NCBI RefSeq assembly: GCF_007970465.1
Contig: NZ_CP042429.1
Coordinates: 3,109,956 to 3,173,955 of the forward strand
DNA length: 64,000 bases
Source of the DNA: Corynebacterium nuruki S6-4
GTDB lineage: Bacteria; Actinomycetota; Actinomycetes; Mycobacteriales; Mycobacteriaceae
Reading direction: 5' to 3'
Shown here: in pieces, positions 1 to 7,848 of the stretch
Layout of the letters: each line of letters opens with the position of its first letter
How positions within the stretch are numbered: position 1 is the first letter of the stretch
Notes under the pieces: generated by a model
The model's database searches: none
The model's input: only the letters and a program-made list of their open reading frames with translations
What the model was told of the DNA's origin: nothing
Made by a program: the position numbers and the translations under genes

Positions 1-605
1 TCGATGTGACTTTCGTCCAGGGACGCCTCGTACCGCTGCTGCAGGTCCTCCTCGGAAAAATTCTTCGCGTTGGCGACCATGACCCGGACGAACTGCTTCA
101 TCTTGGCCAGGGTGGGGCCCTCACCGTTGTAGTACTTGAACATCTGCTTCTGTCCCTCGGTGGCGGTGGGCGCCAGCATCGGCAGCCAACCACCGCCCGG
201 TGCCATGAGCACCAGCTTCTTCACCCGGTCGGGTTGGTCAATCGCCATAGCCAGGGAAGCGGCCCCGCCCAGGGAGTTTCCGAGAAGGTGGAAGTCGTCC
301 ACCCCCAGCTCCGTCAGGACCTGGAACATGGCGTCCACGGTGATCTCGGTGATCGAACGTTCCGCCAGGTCCTCGGCGGTCGGCCGGTAGCTGCCGCCGA
401 AACCGGGCTGGTCCGGCAGGATGACCCGGTACCGGTCGGCGAAGGCCGGGACATTGTCGAGGTAGTTGGCCAGCGCACTGACACCGGGACCGCCGCCGTG
501 CATGAGGACGAGCGGGATACCGGTCCCGGCCTCGGAGACCCGGATGTCACCGAGGGTGGTGCGGATGGTGCGGGTGGAGATGTCAGGGGTGGTTGCCGTG
601 GTCAC
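1..605 (-). CDS. Meta-cleavage product hydrolase (alpha/beta hydrolase), 3' end outside window
   Basis: Last visible gene of the leftward aromatic operon; it runs off the left edge, so only the N-terminal 201 residues are seen. An alpha/beta hydrolase of the BphD/HsaD/MhpC type would cut the C-C bond of a ring-opened 2-hydroxy-6-oxo-dienoate in the cytoplasm. Visible motifs are the oxyanion loop HGGGPG (residues 36-41) and the nucleophile elbow GNSLGG with Ser at about 111; the Asp and His of the triad lie outside. The GTG start at 605 is chosen because AGGA sits 8 nt upstream. It follows the dioxygenase beta gene by 28 nt. The extradiol dioxygenase that should make its substrate is not in the window. 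Confidence 0.88.
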   Translation of the reverse strand, partial: MTTATTPDISTRTIRTTLGDIRVSEAGTGIPLVLMHGGGPGVSALANYLDNVPAFADRYRVILPDQPGFGGSYRPTAEDLAERSITEITVDAMFQVLTELGVDDFHLLGNSLGGAASLAMAIDQPDRVKKLVLMAPGGGWLPMLAPTATEGQKQMFKYYNGEGPTLAKMKQFVRVMVANAKNFSEEDLQQRYEASLDESHI

Positions 606-633
606 GGGAAAGTCCTTTCGTCAGGTGTCGGTA

Positions 634-1233
634 TCAGAAGAACGTGCTGATGTTCTTCATGAGCAGTACGTTCTGCTCGAAGAGGATGGTCCGTTTGACC
701 ACCTCGAAGTCGTGCTCGCCACCACGTCGGATAACGTCGTTGCGGCCGCCGGCGTAGATGTCGTGTTCGGTCTGCAGTCGGTTGCGGTACACAATGAAGG
801 CGCTGCGGACCTGCAGGAGTCCGTCCCCGCGTTCGCGGGCGCTGATGTTGGAGATGAGATGCCGGGTCCGGCTCGGCGGGTCTTCGGCCCAGGCCATCCC
901 GGAATCGAACCGTCGGATGCGCCAGGCGAGTGAATCCTTCGTCTCGTCGTAGTAGGCGGCTTCCCCCGGTGCGGAGACTGACAGCGCCTGCTGTCTGCGG
1001 AGTCGGTTGGTGCGGGTGGGTGCCCAGTAGTGGAGCTCCTCGCCCAGCATGTCGAGCCAGTCGGCGAATCGGCCGTCATCGAGGAATTCGGCCTCGCGGA
1101 AGTAGAACTGGTTAAGTTCGAAGTGCGTCGCGGCGTCCGCCAGGGGGAGTGTGTCGGCATCCTCGTCGAGGACGGAGCTTCCGGTACTGGTCGCACCGTT
1201 GAGAGTGGCAGGGTTCAGGTAGGTGTCGGTCAT
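634..1233 (-). CDS. Ring-hydroxylating dioxygenase, beta (small) subunit
   Basis: About 199 residues of the SnoaL/NTF2-like beta-subunit family that packs with the alpha subunit into the oxygenase hexamer; it has a mainly structural role. Recognisable features are the N-terminal helix with FELNQFYFREAEFLDDG, then DMLGEELHYWAPTR, and the C-terminal FEVVKRTILFEQNVLLMKN, typical of these subunits. A GTG nine bases earlier (1242) overlaps the reductase stop as GTGA, but GAAGG lies 10 nt before the ATG at 1233 and only 1 nt before the GTG, so the ATG is preferred. Unusually, it sits after the ferredoxin and reductase genes instead of directly after the alpha gene. Confidence 0.9.
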   Translation of the reverse strand: MTDTYLNPATLNGATSTGSSVLDEDADTLPLADAATHFELNQFYFREAEFLDDGRFADWLDMLGEELHYWAPTRTNRLRRQQALSVSAPGEAAYYDETKDSLAWRIRRFDSGMAWAEDPPSRTRHLISNISARERGDGLLQVRSAFIVYRNRLQTEHDIYAGGRNDVIRRGGEHDFEVVKRTILFEQNVLLMKNISTFF

Positions 1234-1238
1234 GGGGA

Positions 1239-2543
1239 TCACGCCTTCGTCTTGAGGAGTTTCCGGAGCTGTACCGACGGGTCGGACAGTTCTCCGGCGG
1301 TGACCGGGATGCCTCTGTCGATGAGGCCCCGGGCGGCCCGGATTGTCTTCGGTTCGTCGACGGCGGCGGCGCCGACGAGCCGACCGTCAGCGAGCAGGAA
1401 GACGGTGGGGTGGTCGCCACCGGGGCGGACCACGATCTCGCCGGGACCGGCCATCCGGCCGACGGATTCGAGATGGTGGCCGTGCCGGTCAGACCAGAAC
1501 CATCCGGCACCTCGTGCCGGGACAGGCAGGCCGAGCAGCGCGTGGGCGGCTTCCTGTCCGGCGAGTTGGGCGGCTTCCCAGTGCTCTTCGCGCCGGGTCA
1601 GAGTGCCGTCGGTGTCCTGGACACGGGCCACGTCGCCGGCAGCGTACACACCGGGGGCGGAAGTCCGGAATGCCGCGTCGACGACAATTCCGTTGTCACA
1701 CCGGATGCCCGCCTGTTCTGCAAGACGGGTGTCCGGGACCATCCCGATGCCGACGACGACCCGGTCGACGATGACCGGGTCGGCACCCCGGACCGCCACC
1801 CGGACGCCGTCAGTGACAACCGTGATGCTCTCGGTGGTTCCGGTGACGACACGGATGCCACGTGCCGCGTGCATGGCCTGCAGGTGGGTGGCCAGCAGTT
1901 CGCCGACCGCGGGGACCAGCGGCACGGCGACCGGGTCAATGAGCGTGACCTCAGCGCCCTGTCCCAGTAGGGCGGAGGCGAGCTCTGCGCCGATCAGTCC
2001 GGCGCCGACCACGGCGACTCGGGTTCCGGAGGTGACCGCAGCGCGGAGTTTTTCCGCATCCGTGAACGTCCGCAGGACACCCACCTGGGGCAGATCCGTA
2101 CCAGGAACGGGCAGGACCCGGGCGCGCCCTCCGGTGGCCAGCAGCACGGTGTCCGCGTCGAGTACGGTGCCGTCGGCGAGGGTGACAGTGCCGGCAGTGC
2201 CCGCAGCGGCGGCGTCCGACGTGAGAGTCAGGCCGGTGACGGGGAGGCCGAACCGGGCGTCGATGTCCAGGTCGGCGAGTTCGGCGGCGCTCGCGAAAGC
2301 GAGGGAATCCAGGGTGAAGTCGTCCTCGAAGAGTCGCTTGCTCAGCGGTGGGCGGTCGTAGGTCGCCGGTTCGCCGTCGACGACGGTGATCGGGCCGACA
2401 TGGCCCAACCGGCGCAGTTCGGTCGCGGCGCTGAAGCCGGCGAGGCCGGCGCCGACGATGACGACGCGTCCGGCGTCCCGCGCTGTGGCCTGTGCTGTGT
2501 CCGGCGTCGTGTCCGGGGATGTGCTCTGGGCTGAACCGGTCAT
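1239..2543 (-). CDS. Ferredoxin reductase component of aromatic dioxygenase
   Basis: A 434-residue FAD- and NAD(H)-dependent reductase of the BphA4/HcaD class, passing electrons from NADH to the Rieske ferredoxin encoded just upstream. The FAD-binding GAGLAG is at residues 31-36 and the NAD-binding segment VVGAGLIGAELAS is at about 178-190. A second FAD motif (APGVYAAGDVA) and the family's C-terminal domain follow. The N-terminus carries about 25 extra Thr/Ala/Asp-rich residues before the FAD motif. It starts one base after the ferredoxin stop and is part of the same leftward transcript. Confidence 0.93.
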   Translation of the reverse strand: MTGSAQSTSPDTTPDTAQATARDAGRVVIVGAGLAGFSAATELRRLGHVGPITVVDGEPATYDRPPLSKRLFEDDFTLDSLAFASAAELADLDIDARFGLPVTGLTLTSDAAAAGTAGTVTLADGTVLDADTVLLATGGRARVLPVPGTDLPQVGVLRTFTDAEKLRAAVTSGTRVAVVGAGLIGAELASALLGQGAEVTLIDPVAVPLVPAVGELLATHLQAMHAARGIRVVTGTTESITVVTDGVRVAVRGADPVIVDRVVVGIGMVPDTRLAEQAGIRCDNGIVVDAAFRTSAPGVYAAGDVARVQDTDGTLTRREEHWEAAQLAGQEAAHALLGLPVPARGAGWFWSDRHGHHLESVGRMAGPGEIVVRPGGDHPTVFLLADGRLVGAAAVDEPKTIRAARGLIDRGIPVTAGELSDPSVQLRKLLKTKA

Positions 2544-2544
2544 G

Positions 2545-2898
2545 TCACTTCACCAGCCTGTCCGGATTCGGGATGATCCTGATGTCGTCGCCGTCGACGA
2601 CCACGGTGTGCGCGGCGACGCTCTCGGTGGCGGGCATCGACTGAACGGACCCGTCTCCGAGGCAGAACTTCGCTGCGTGCAGCGGACATTCCACGCAACC
2701 GTCCTCCACCCAGCCGTCCGCGAGAGATGCGGTCTCGTGGGTGCAGGTGTCGTCGAGGGCGTAGTAGGTGGCACCGTCGAAGAACAGGGCGATGTCTCCG
2801 ACGGTCCCGGTGACGGCGGCGTCGATGACGATGCCCTCGTCCTCGTCCACGTCTCCGACATGGGCGACGACAATCGACTGACTGGTCATGGTGTTCAT
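2545..2898 (-). CDS. Rieske [2Fe-2S] ferredoxin component of aromatic dioxygenase
   Basis: A 117-residue Rieske-type ferredoxin that carries electrons between reductase and oxygenase. The cluster ligands are Cys52, His54, Cys71 and His74 (CTH then, 16 residues on, CPLH). A longer reading frame extends upstream, but the start used here (MNTMTSQ) overlaps the alpha-subunit stop as ATGA and has AGGAA about 6 nt before it, so translational coupling is expected. It lies between the alpha and reductase genes. Confidence 0.93.
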   Translation of the reverse strand: MNTMTSQSIVVAHVGDVDEDEGIVIDAAVTGTVGDIALFFDGATYYALDDTCTHETASLADGWVEDGCVECPLHAAKFCLGDGSVQSMPATESVAAHTVVVDGDDIRIIPNPDRLVK

Positions 2899-4298
2899 GC
2901 GTTCTTCCTTTCGTGCCAGGCGGGAGTGCTCATGAGCTCGGCCCATCGGCTGTAGAACTTGCGGCCGGCGGCATCGCTGTACAGCTCGCTGGTCTCACCC
3001 CGGTGGATGCCGTCATGGCGTTCCGAACCGAGACCCATCTGGTAGTTGAGTGGGACCGTGTTGGTCCGCCAGCCGTGGGAGATGGCCTGGATTTCGCTCC
3101 AGTTCTCGCCGTCGTCCTGCTCGAAAATCCCGGAGGGGCCGAAGGTGCGCAGGTTGTACAGACGCTGTGCGTTGCGGACCTCCTCGGGCATGGACTTGTC
3201 CAGGACAGTCCAGGACCAGACCTCCATCTCGTCCGGACCCTTCGGGTGCCAGACCCGGATGCTGCCGTTGACCGGCAGGTAGGAGAAGTTCGGGAAGATC
3301 GTGGCGTGGCCGGTGGTGAGCGGGCCGTGGACCCGCGCTTCGCCGAGCCGTTCGGTGAGCGCGGCGTAGTCGTAGTACTCATGGACCGGTTGTGCGTCGA
3401 AGCGGCTCTTCGGATGGACCGGGAAACCGGTGCCGTTGCCGTGTTCGTCGGAGTACTGGCGGCCCGGGGTCGCGGCGATGGACTGCTTCGGCCCTTTCCC
3501 GGTGGGGGAGAGCACCATCAGCGCCGAGGCGTGCGACATGTTGACGTGGTACCAGTCGGTGCCGAACTGTTCGGCGGCCAGTTTCCAGTTCCCCTTCAGC
3601 ACCCACTTCGTGATGCCGCCGACGACGGTCGTGCCTTCGGAGTCGCGGTCGAGGAAAGCCTCCATGTACCACTTCATGTCCCCGAGCTGGTCGAGCAGTG
3701 CGGGTGCCTCCGGGTTCCAGGTGGCGAAGATGAGGCCGAGGACGGTATCGAGCTGGGCGACCTCGACCAGGCCCCATTCTTCCGGATCGAGTTCTCCTCC
3801 GGGGTAGGCGTCCGCGTTCGGGGCGTTGATCAGACGTCCCTCCAGGTCATAAGCCCAGCCGTGGTAGGTGCAGGTGAAGTTCTTCGTCTTCCCGTAGTCC
3901 GCACGCAGCACCCGGGCACCACGGTGACGACAGGAGTTGAGGAAACAGCGGATCTGCTTCTTCTTGTCCATGGTCACGATGACCGGGTCCTCACCCATGT
4001 AGGTGGTGAAGAAGTCCCCGGGTTTCTGCACCTGGTCGACATGCCCGAGGAAAAGCCAGCTGGTGGCGAAGACCCTGGCAAGTTCCTGTTCGTACAGCGA
4101 CCGGTCAGTGAAGATGGCCCGGTCGACCATGCCGTTGGGACGGTCGATCATGCCGTGGACGTCCACGTAGCGGGTGAGTTCGGCGGGCCGACGGACGTCG
4201 CCGCAGCTGATCCGGGGGTCGGTGACGTGTCCGGACGTATTCTCGACGGTTGCGGGGCCCGCCGGGATACCCGCGTTCGGATTCCTGGTGGTGGTCAT
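2895..4298 (-). CDS. Ring-hydroxylating dioxygenase, alpha (large) subunit
   Basis: A 467-residue catalytic subunit of a Rieske non-heme iron oxygenase, which adds both atoms of O2 to an aromatic ring as a cis-dihydrodiol. The Rieske centre is Cys123, His125, Cys143 and His146. The mononuclear iron site shows Asp248, His251 and His256 (DWYHVNMSH), and the conserved acidic stretch DDGENW follows towards the C-terminus. Overall shape is that of biphenyl/benzene/3-phenylpropionate-type large subunits. The substrate cannot be read from the sequence. It is 41 nt downstream of the hydratase and overlaps the ferredoxin gene by 4 nt. Confidence 0.93.
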   Translation of the reverse strand: MTTTRNPNAGIPAGPATVENTSGHVTDPRISCGDVRRPAELTRYVDVHGMIDRPNGMVDRAIFTDRSLYEQELARVFATSWLFLGHVDQVQKPGDFFTTYMGEDPVIVTMDKKKQIRCFLNSCRHRGARVLRADYGKTKNFTCTYHGWAYDLEGRLINAPNADAYPGGELDPEEWGLVEVAQLDTVLGLIFATWNPEAPALLDQLGDMKWYMEAFLDRDSEGTTVVGGITKWVLKGNWKLAAEQFGTDWYHVNMSHASALMVLSPTGKGPKQSIAATPGRQYSDEHGNGTGFPVHPKSRFDAQPVHEYYDYAALTERLGEARVHGPLTTGHATIFPNFSYLPVNGSIRVWHPKGPDEMEVWSWTVLDKSMPEEVRNAQRLYNLRTFGPSGIFEQDDGENWSEIQAISHGWRTNTVPLNYQMGLGSERHDGIHRGETSELYSDAAGRKFYSRWAELMSTPAWHERKNA

Positions 4299-4339
4299 GG
4301 AGTGCCTTCTTCTGTGGTGGTCGGTGTCAGAGTTCGGAG

Positions 4340-5161
4340 TCAGTGGTCGGTGTCGGGGACTGTGGATGTGAGCCGGACGGTGGCGAACCCGGGACTGGCC
4401 GCGTGCCAGTCGGATCCCGGGGTGAAATCCACCGCGGCGTCCACCGCTCCGGACAGGACACGGTCGCCGGCCCTGAGCGTGTCGCCCCGGGACCCGAGGG
4501 CACAGGCCAGCCAGTGGACGGAGGCCACCGGATCTCCCAGCACTGCCGCCCCAGGCCCCTGTGCCACCTGCGAGTCATCGCGGTACATGGTGATCACCGC
4601 GTCCGGCAGGGACGCCAGCAGCTCGCCCGTGGCCGGCCGGAAACTGCCCCACACGACCCGTGCCAGCGAGGCGTTGTCCGCCACTGTGTCCGGCAGGGTG
4701 ATCTTCCAGTCCGCGATCCGTGAGTCGATGACCTCGAAGGCCAGGCCCACTGCACTGACCGCATCCCGGACCTCGGCCTCGGTCGGCGCCGGCCCGAGAT
4801 CGTGACCGATCTCAACGGCGAACTCCGGCTCCAGCCGCGGTCGGATGAACTGTGCCGGGTCGAGCAGTGAGCCGTCCGCGACTTCCAGAGCATCAGTGAC
4901 AGCACCGAAGTCCGGCTGATCGACGCCGAGCTGCTGTTGCATGGCCGATGACGTCAATCCGATCTTGCGCCCGGTGATCCGTTCACCGGACGTCACGCGG
5001 GCGTTGATGTTCACCCGCTGGATGCGGTAGGCCTCGTCGACGGTGAGCCCGGGGCAGGTGAAGGTGAGCGGTGCGATGCCGACGACGTCCGCCTCTGCGC
5101 GGGCCAGGGCAGCTGCCGCGGCCTCAATGTCCGTGCTGGTTGCGGTGGGTGTTGTGTCCAT
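4340..5161 (-). CDS. mhpD: 2-keto-4-pentenoate (2-hydroxypenta-2,4-dienoate) hydratase
   Basis: A 273-residue hydratase of the MhpD/BphH/DmpE family, which adds water to the dienoate released by the meta-cleavage hydrolase to give a 4-hydroxy-2-ketoacid. Matching segments are RKIGLTSSAMQQQLGV, RPRLEPEFAVEIGHDL and FEVIDSRIADWK, including the acidic metal ligands of the fold. The ATG at 5161 has GGAGG 7 nt upstream; the open frame extends further but without support. It is the first gene of the operon, and the aldolase and acetaldehyde dehydrogenase of the lower pathway are not visible. Confidence 0.9.
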   Translation of the reverse strand: MDTTPTATSTDIEAAAAALARAEADVVGIAPLTFTCPGLTVDEAYRIQRVNINARVTSGERITGRKIGLTSSAMQQQLGVDQPDFGAVTDALEVADGSLLDPAQFIRPRLEPEFAVEIGHDLGPAPTEAEVRDAVSAVGLAFEVIDSRIADWKITLPDTVADNASLARVVWGSFRPATGELLASLPDAVITMYRDDSQVAQGPGAAVLGDPVASVHWLACALGSRGDTLRAGDRVLSGAVDAAVDFTPGSDWHAASPGFATVRLTSTVPDTDH

Positions 5162-5295
5162 GTCGTCATCCTCCGATACCGCGCAGGTACCGGGCCATCG
5201 CCTGTTCCGGCCACCGGAACACGGACCTGTGGTGGTCCTACTGTCCGGGTCAGAATGACCGGGCCGCACGACCGCTACCTACAGGAGGACTTCCC
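5162..5295. promoter_or_regulatory. Divergent promoter region with two inverted repeats
   Basis: This 134-bp gap separates the leftward dioxygenase operon from the rightward quinone oxidoreductase. It contains the perfect palindrome TGTTCCGG-CCA-CCGGAACA at 5203-5221 and a smaller one, GGTCA-GAA-TGACC, at 5248-5260. A TTCC/GGAA palindrome of this size fits the sites often bound by IclR-family regulators, and an IclR gene lies 1.7 kb away. Binding is an inference. Confidence 0.5.
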
Positions 5296-6264
5296 ATGCG
5301 CGCAGCAGTAGCCACCGCCCAGAACTATGAGGACCCGTTCGCCGGGCTGGAGCTCACGGAGGTACCGACACCCACCGCACCGACCGGGTGGACCCGGATC
5401 AGGTTGCGCGCCGCAGCCCTGAATCCGCACGACCTCTGGACCTTGCGGGGCGTCGGCCACCCCGCCGACCGCATCCCGATCATCCTCGGATGCGAGGGGG
5501 CGGGTGTCACCGATGACGGGCGGGAGGTCGTGGTGTATCCGGTACTGGGGGACGCCAACCGTGGTGGCGGGGATTCGACGCTGGACCCGGAAAGAGCATT
5601 GATGTCCGAGACCGTCAACGGGACGTTGGCGGACTATGTCGTCGTCCCCGATGAGATGGTTGTGGAGAAACCTGTGTCGATCAGTTTCACCGAGGCTGCC
5701 TGTCTCGGGGTGGCCTGGGGGACCGCCTACCGGATGCTGTTCACCCGCGGTGAGGTGAAGCCGGGGTCACGGGTTCTGGTCCAGGGGGGCAACGGGGGAG
5801 TAGCGAGTGCTGCGATCGTGCTGGCAAAGCAGGCGGGGGCCGTCGTGTACGCCACCGCCCGGACTGCGGAGAAGCGTGAGTTCGCCGCCTCCTGCGGTGC
5901 GGACGTGGTCCTGGCTTCCGGGGAACGGGTCCCTGAGCGGGTGGACGTCGTCATCGAGACCATCGGAGAAGCGACGTGGAGACACTCGTTGCGTGCGTTG
6001 CGTCCCGGTGGACGCATTGTCATAGCCGGTGCCACCAGCGGTGGTATGCCGCCGGCGGAGTTGGAGCGGGTCTTCTATCAGCAGCTCAGCGTGATCGGGT
6101 CGACCGGTTGCACCCGGGGCGAGTTCGAGGCGATGCTGCGTGCGATTGATGTGGGTGGGGCCAGACCGCATACGGCGAGCATCGGTTTCGAGGAGATCCC
6201 CGACGGCTACCGGCGGATGCTGGCGGGTACGTCGGGAAAGATCGTCGTGGAATTCCCGGGCTGA
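5296..6264 (+). CDS. Zinc-independent quinone oxidoreductase-like dehydrogenase (MDR family)
   Basis: A 322-residue medium-chain dehydrogenase/reductase resembling NADPH:quinone reductases. The N-terminal GroES-like half has AAALNPHDLWTLRG, and the nucleotide fold has VQGGNGGVASAAIVLAKQAG at about residues 162-181. No cluster of four structural-zinc cysteines is seen. The start at 5296 has AGGAGG 7 nt upstream; an upstream open extension is ignored. It is divergent from the aromatic operon and may share its regulation, perhaps to handle quinone or carbonyl intermediates (inference). Confidence 0.85.
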   Translation: MRAAVATAQNYEDPFAGLELTEVPTPTAPTGWTRIRLRAAALNPHDLWTLRGVGHPADRIPIILGCEGAGVTDDGREVVVYPVLGDANRGGGDSTLDPERALMSETVNGTLADYVVVPDEMVVEKPVSISFTEAACLGVAWGTAYRMLFTRGEVKPGSRVLVQGGNGGVASAAIVLAKQAGAVVYATARTAEKREFAASCGADVVLASGERVPERVDVVIETIGEATWRHSLRALRPGGRIVIAGATSGGMPPAELERVFYQQLSVIGSTGCTRGEFEAMLRAIDVGGARPHTASIGFEEIPDGYRRMLAGTSGKIVVEFPG

Positions 6265-6282
6265 GGACGTCGGGGAAACAGG

Positions 6283-6861
6283 TCAGAACGCGTCTTCGAG
6301 GCCGGACATGGACTGCTGAGGCATGGTGGAACAGACGAAGACGACGGACTCAGGGGCTACGGGGGCGAAGATGTGCGCGCCTTCTCCGGGGAACCGGACG
6401 AAGTCGCCGACTCCGGCCACCACGGTCCGGCCCTCCGGACCCAGCTCGACCCGTCCTTCGAGAACGTAGCAGTGACGGAGCATGCCCCGGGGCCCGGTGA
6501 ACGGGCGCCGACCGTGCCGTTCCGCCACCAACCGGATGAGTGAGTTCACGACGTAACCGGAGCCGTAGATCGAGTCGAGCCGCCGGACATCCAGCTGCTT
6601 CTGTACGAGCCACCGGGCATCGTTACCCGACTTGTGCATGACGTCCGCCCCGACATCGGAGACGAGGGCACGCACCGTGATCCCGAGCGCTACCGCGATC
6701 CGTTCGAGCGTGTCAATGGTCGGGTTTCCCCGCCTGCTCTCGATGTCGATAACGGTCTGTTTTGATACACCTGCTTGGGTTGCCAGCTGTTGCATGGAAA
6801 GACCCTGATGCTGCCGGTGAAGTCTGGCATTACGGGCGATGATGTGACGTGCAGCACTCAT
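6283..6861 (-). CDS. XRE-family HTH regulator with C-terminal cupin
   Basis: A 192-residue cytoplasmic transcription factor. Residues about 10-70 form an XRE helix-turn-helix (MQQLATQAGVSKQTVIDIES), and residues about 110-185 form a small beta-barrel cupin that usually senses a small ligand. It converges on the quinone oxidoreductase gene, with an 18-nt gap, and is divergent from the IclR gene. Members often control nearby catabolic or transport genes; the target here is unknown. Confidence 0.88.
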   Translation of the reverse strand: MSAARHIIARNARLHRQHQGLSMQQLATQAGVSKQTVIDIESRRGNPTIDTLERIAVALGITVRALVSDVGADVMHKSGNDARWLVQKQLDVRRLDSIYGSGYVVNSLIRLVAERHGRRPFTGPRGMLRHCYVLEGRVELGPEGRTVVAGVGDFVRFPGEGAHIFAPVAPESVVFVCSTMPQQSMSGLEDAF

Positions 6862-6993
6862 ATTTCGGGATTCTTTTGGTTGGTTAAGTGGTCAGCTAAA
6901 GCCTACCGGCAATGTCGACAGAGTGGACCGTCTCGGATGAACTTGATCCCGACCACACAGCCAAACTTTTTCTGACGACAAAGGACCGTGACG

Positions 6994-7848
6994 ATGACCA
7001 CCGGCATCACGACCACCACCCCTACATCCACTCCACACGCGGCCGCGACCACCTCCATCGCCGCCGGAGGCCGGCGCGATGCACGGTCAGTGGACACCAG
7101 AGACATGTCCTCGATCGACAAGGCCGTGGCCGTCCTCCGGGCGTTCGGGGACGATGCGACCCCGGGCATCGGGGTGAGTGAAATCTCCCGGCGTACCGGC
7201 CTCAGTAAATCCACGGCGTTCCGGATTCTCGCGATCCTCGAACGCAACGCCATGGTTGAGCGGGTCGGTACCGCCTACCGCTTCGGCACCACGCTCCGGG
7301 AACTCGGGGCTCAGGGCTCCGGAGGGGACCACGACCGGCTGCGAAATCTCCTCACCCCGTTCCTGACGGAACTGTTCACCGCAACCGGCATGACCGTTCA
7401 GCTGGCAGCGTTGGAGGGGACCCACATCGTGTACCTCAACAAGCTCGAGGGACGTGACCGCCTGCGGACCCCCAGCCGCATCGGCGGCCGGATGCCCAGT
7501 TACTGCACCGGCGCCGGCAAGGCACTCGTCGCCACCAATTCCAGTGAGCTCGAACTCACCGTCGCCGCGCCCCGGCGCCGGTGGACGGAGACGACGATCA
7601 CTGACGAGGGACAGCTACGGGACGAGTTCGCGCAGATCCGACGTACGGGCATCGCCTATGACCGGGGTGAGAGCCTGTCAGAGCTGAGCTGTGTCGCGGT
7701 TCCGGTCACCGACGGCCGTGGGCGCCCGGTCGCGGCCTTCTCAATCTCGGGAAATACCGGGAACTTCCAGCCGCACCGTGTGGAGCACATTCTCCGGACT
7801 GTGGGAATGGCGGCGTCGAAGGCGATGGCGATGGCGACCGCCGGCTGA
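6994..7848 (+). CDS. IclR-family transcriptional regulator
   Basis: A 284-residue regulator. A Thr/Ala-rich N-terminal tail of about 35 residues precedes the winged HTH (GVSEISRRTGLSKSTAFRIL, about residues 60-80). The effector-binding domain follows, with GRMPSYCTGAGKALVA and the cysteine of LSCVAVPV. The ATG at 6994 is preferred over the GTG two codons upstream because AAGGA lies 8 nt before it. IclR proteins commonly control aromatic-acid and ring-cleavage operons, so the dioxygenase cluster is the natural candidate target (inference). Its last 143 bases overlap the convergent oxidoreductase frame. Confidence 0.9.
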   Translation: MTTGITTTTPTSTPHAAATTSIAAGGRRDARSVDTRDMSSIDKAVAVLRAFGDDATPGIGVSEISRRTGLSKSTAFRILAILERNAMVERVGTAYRFGTTLRELGAQGSGGDHDRLRNLLTPFLTELFTATGMTVQLAALEGTHIVYLNKLEGRDRLRTPSRIGGRMPSYCTGAGKALVATNSSELELTVAAPRRRWTETTITDEGQLRDEFAQIRRTGIAYDRGESLSELSCVAVPVTDGRGRPVAAFSISGNTGNFQPHRVEHILRTVGMAASKAMAMATAG

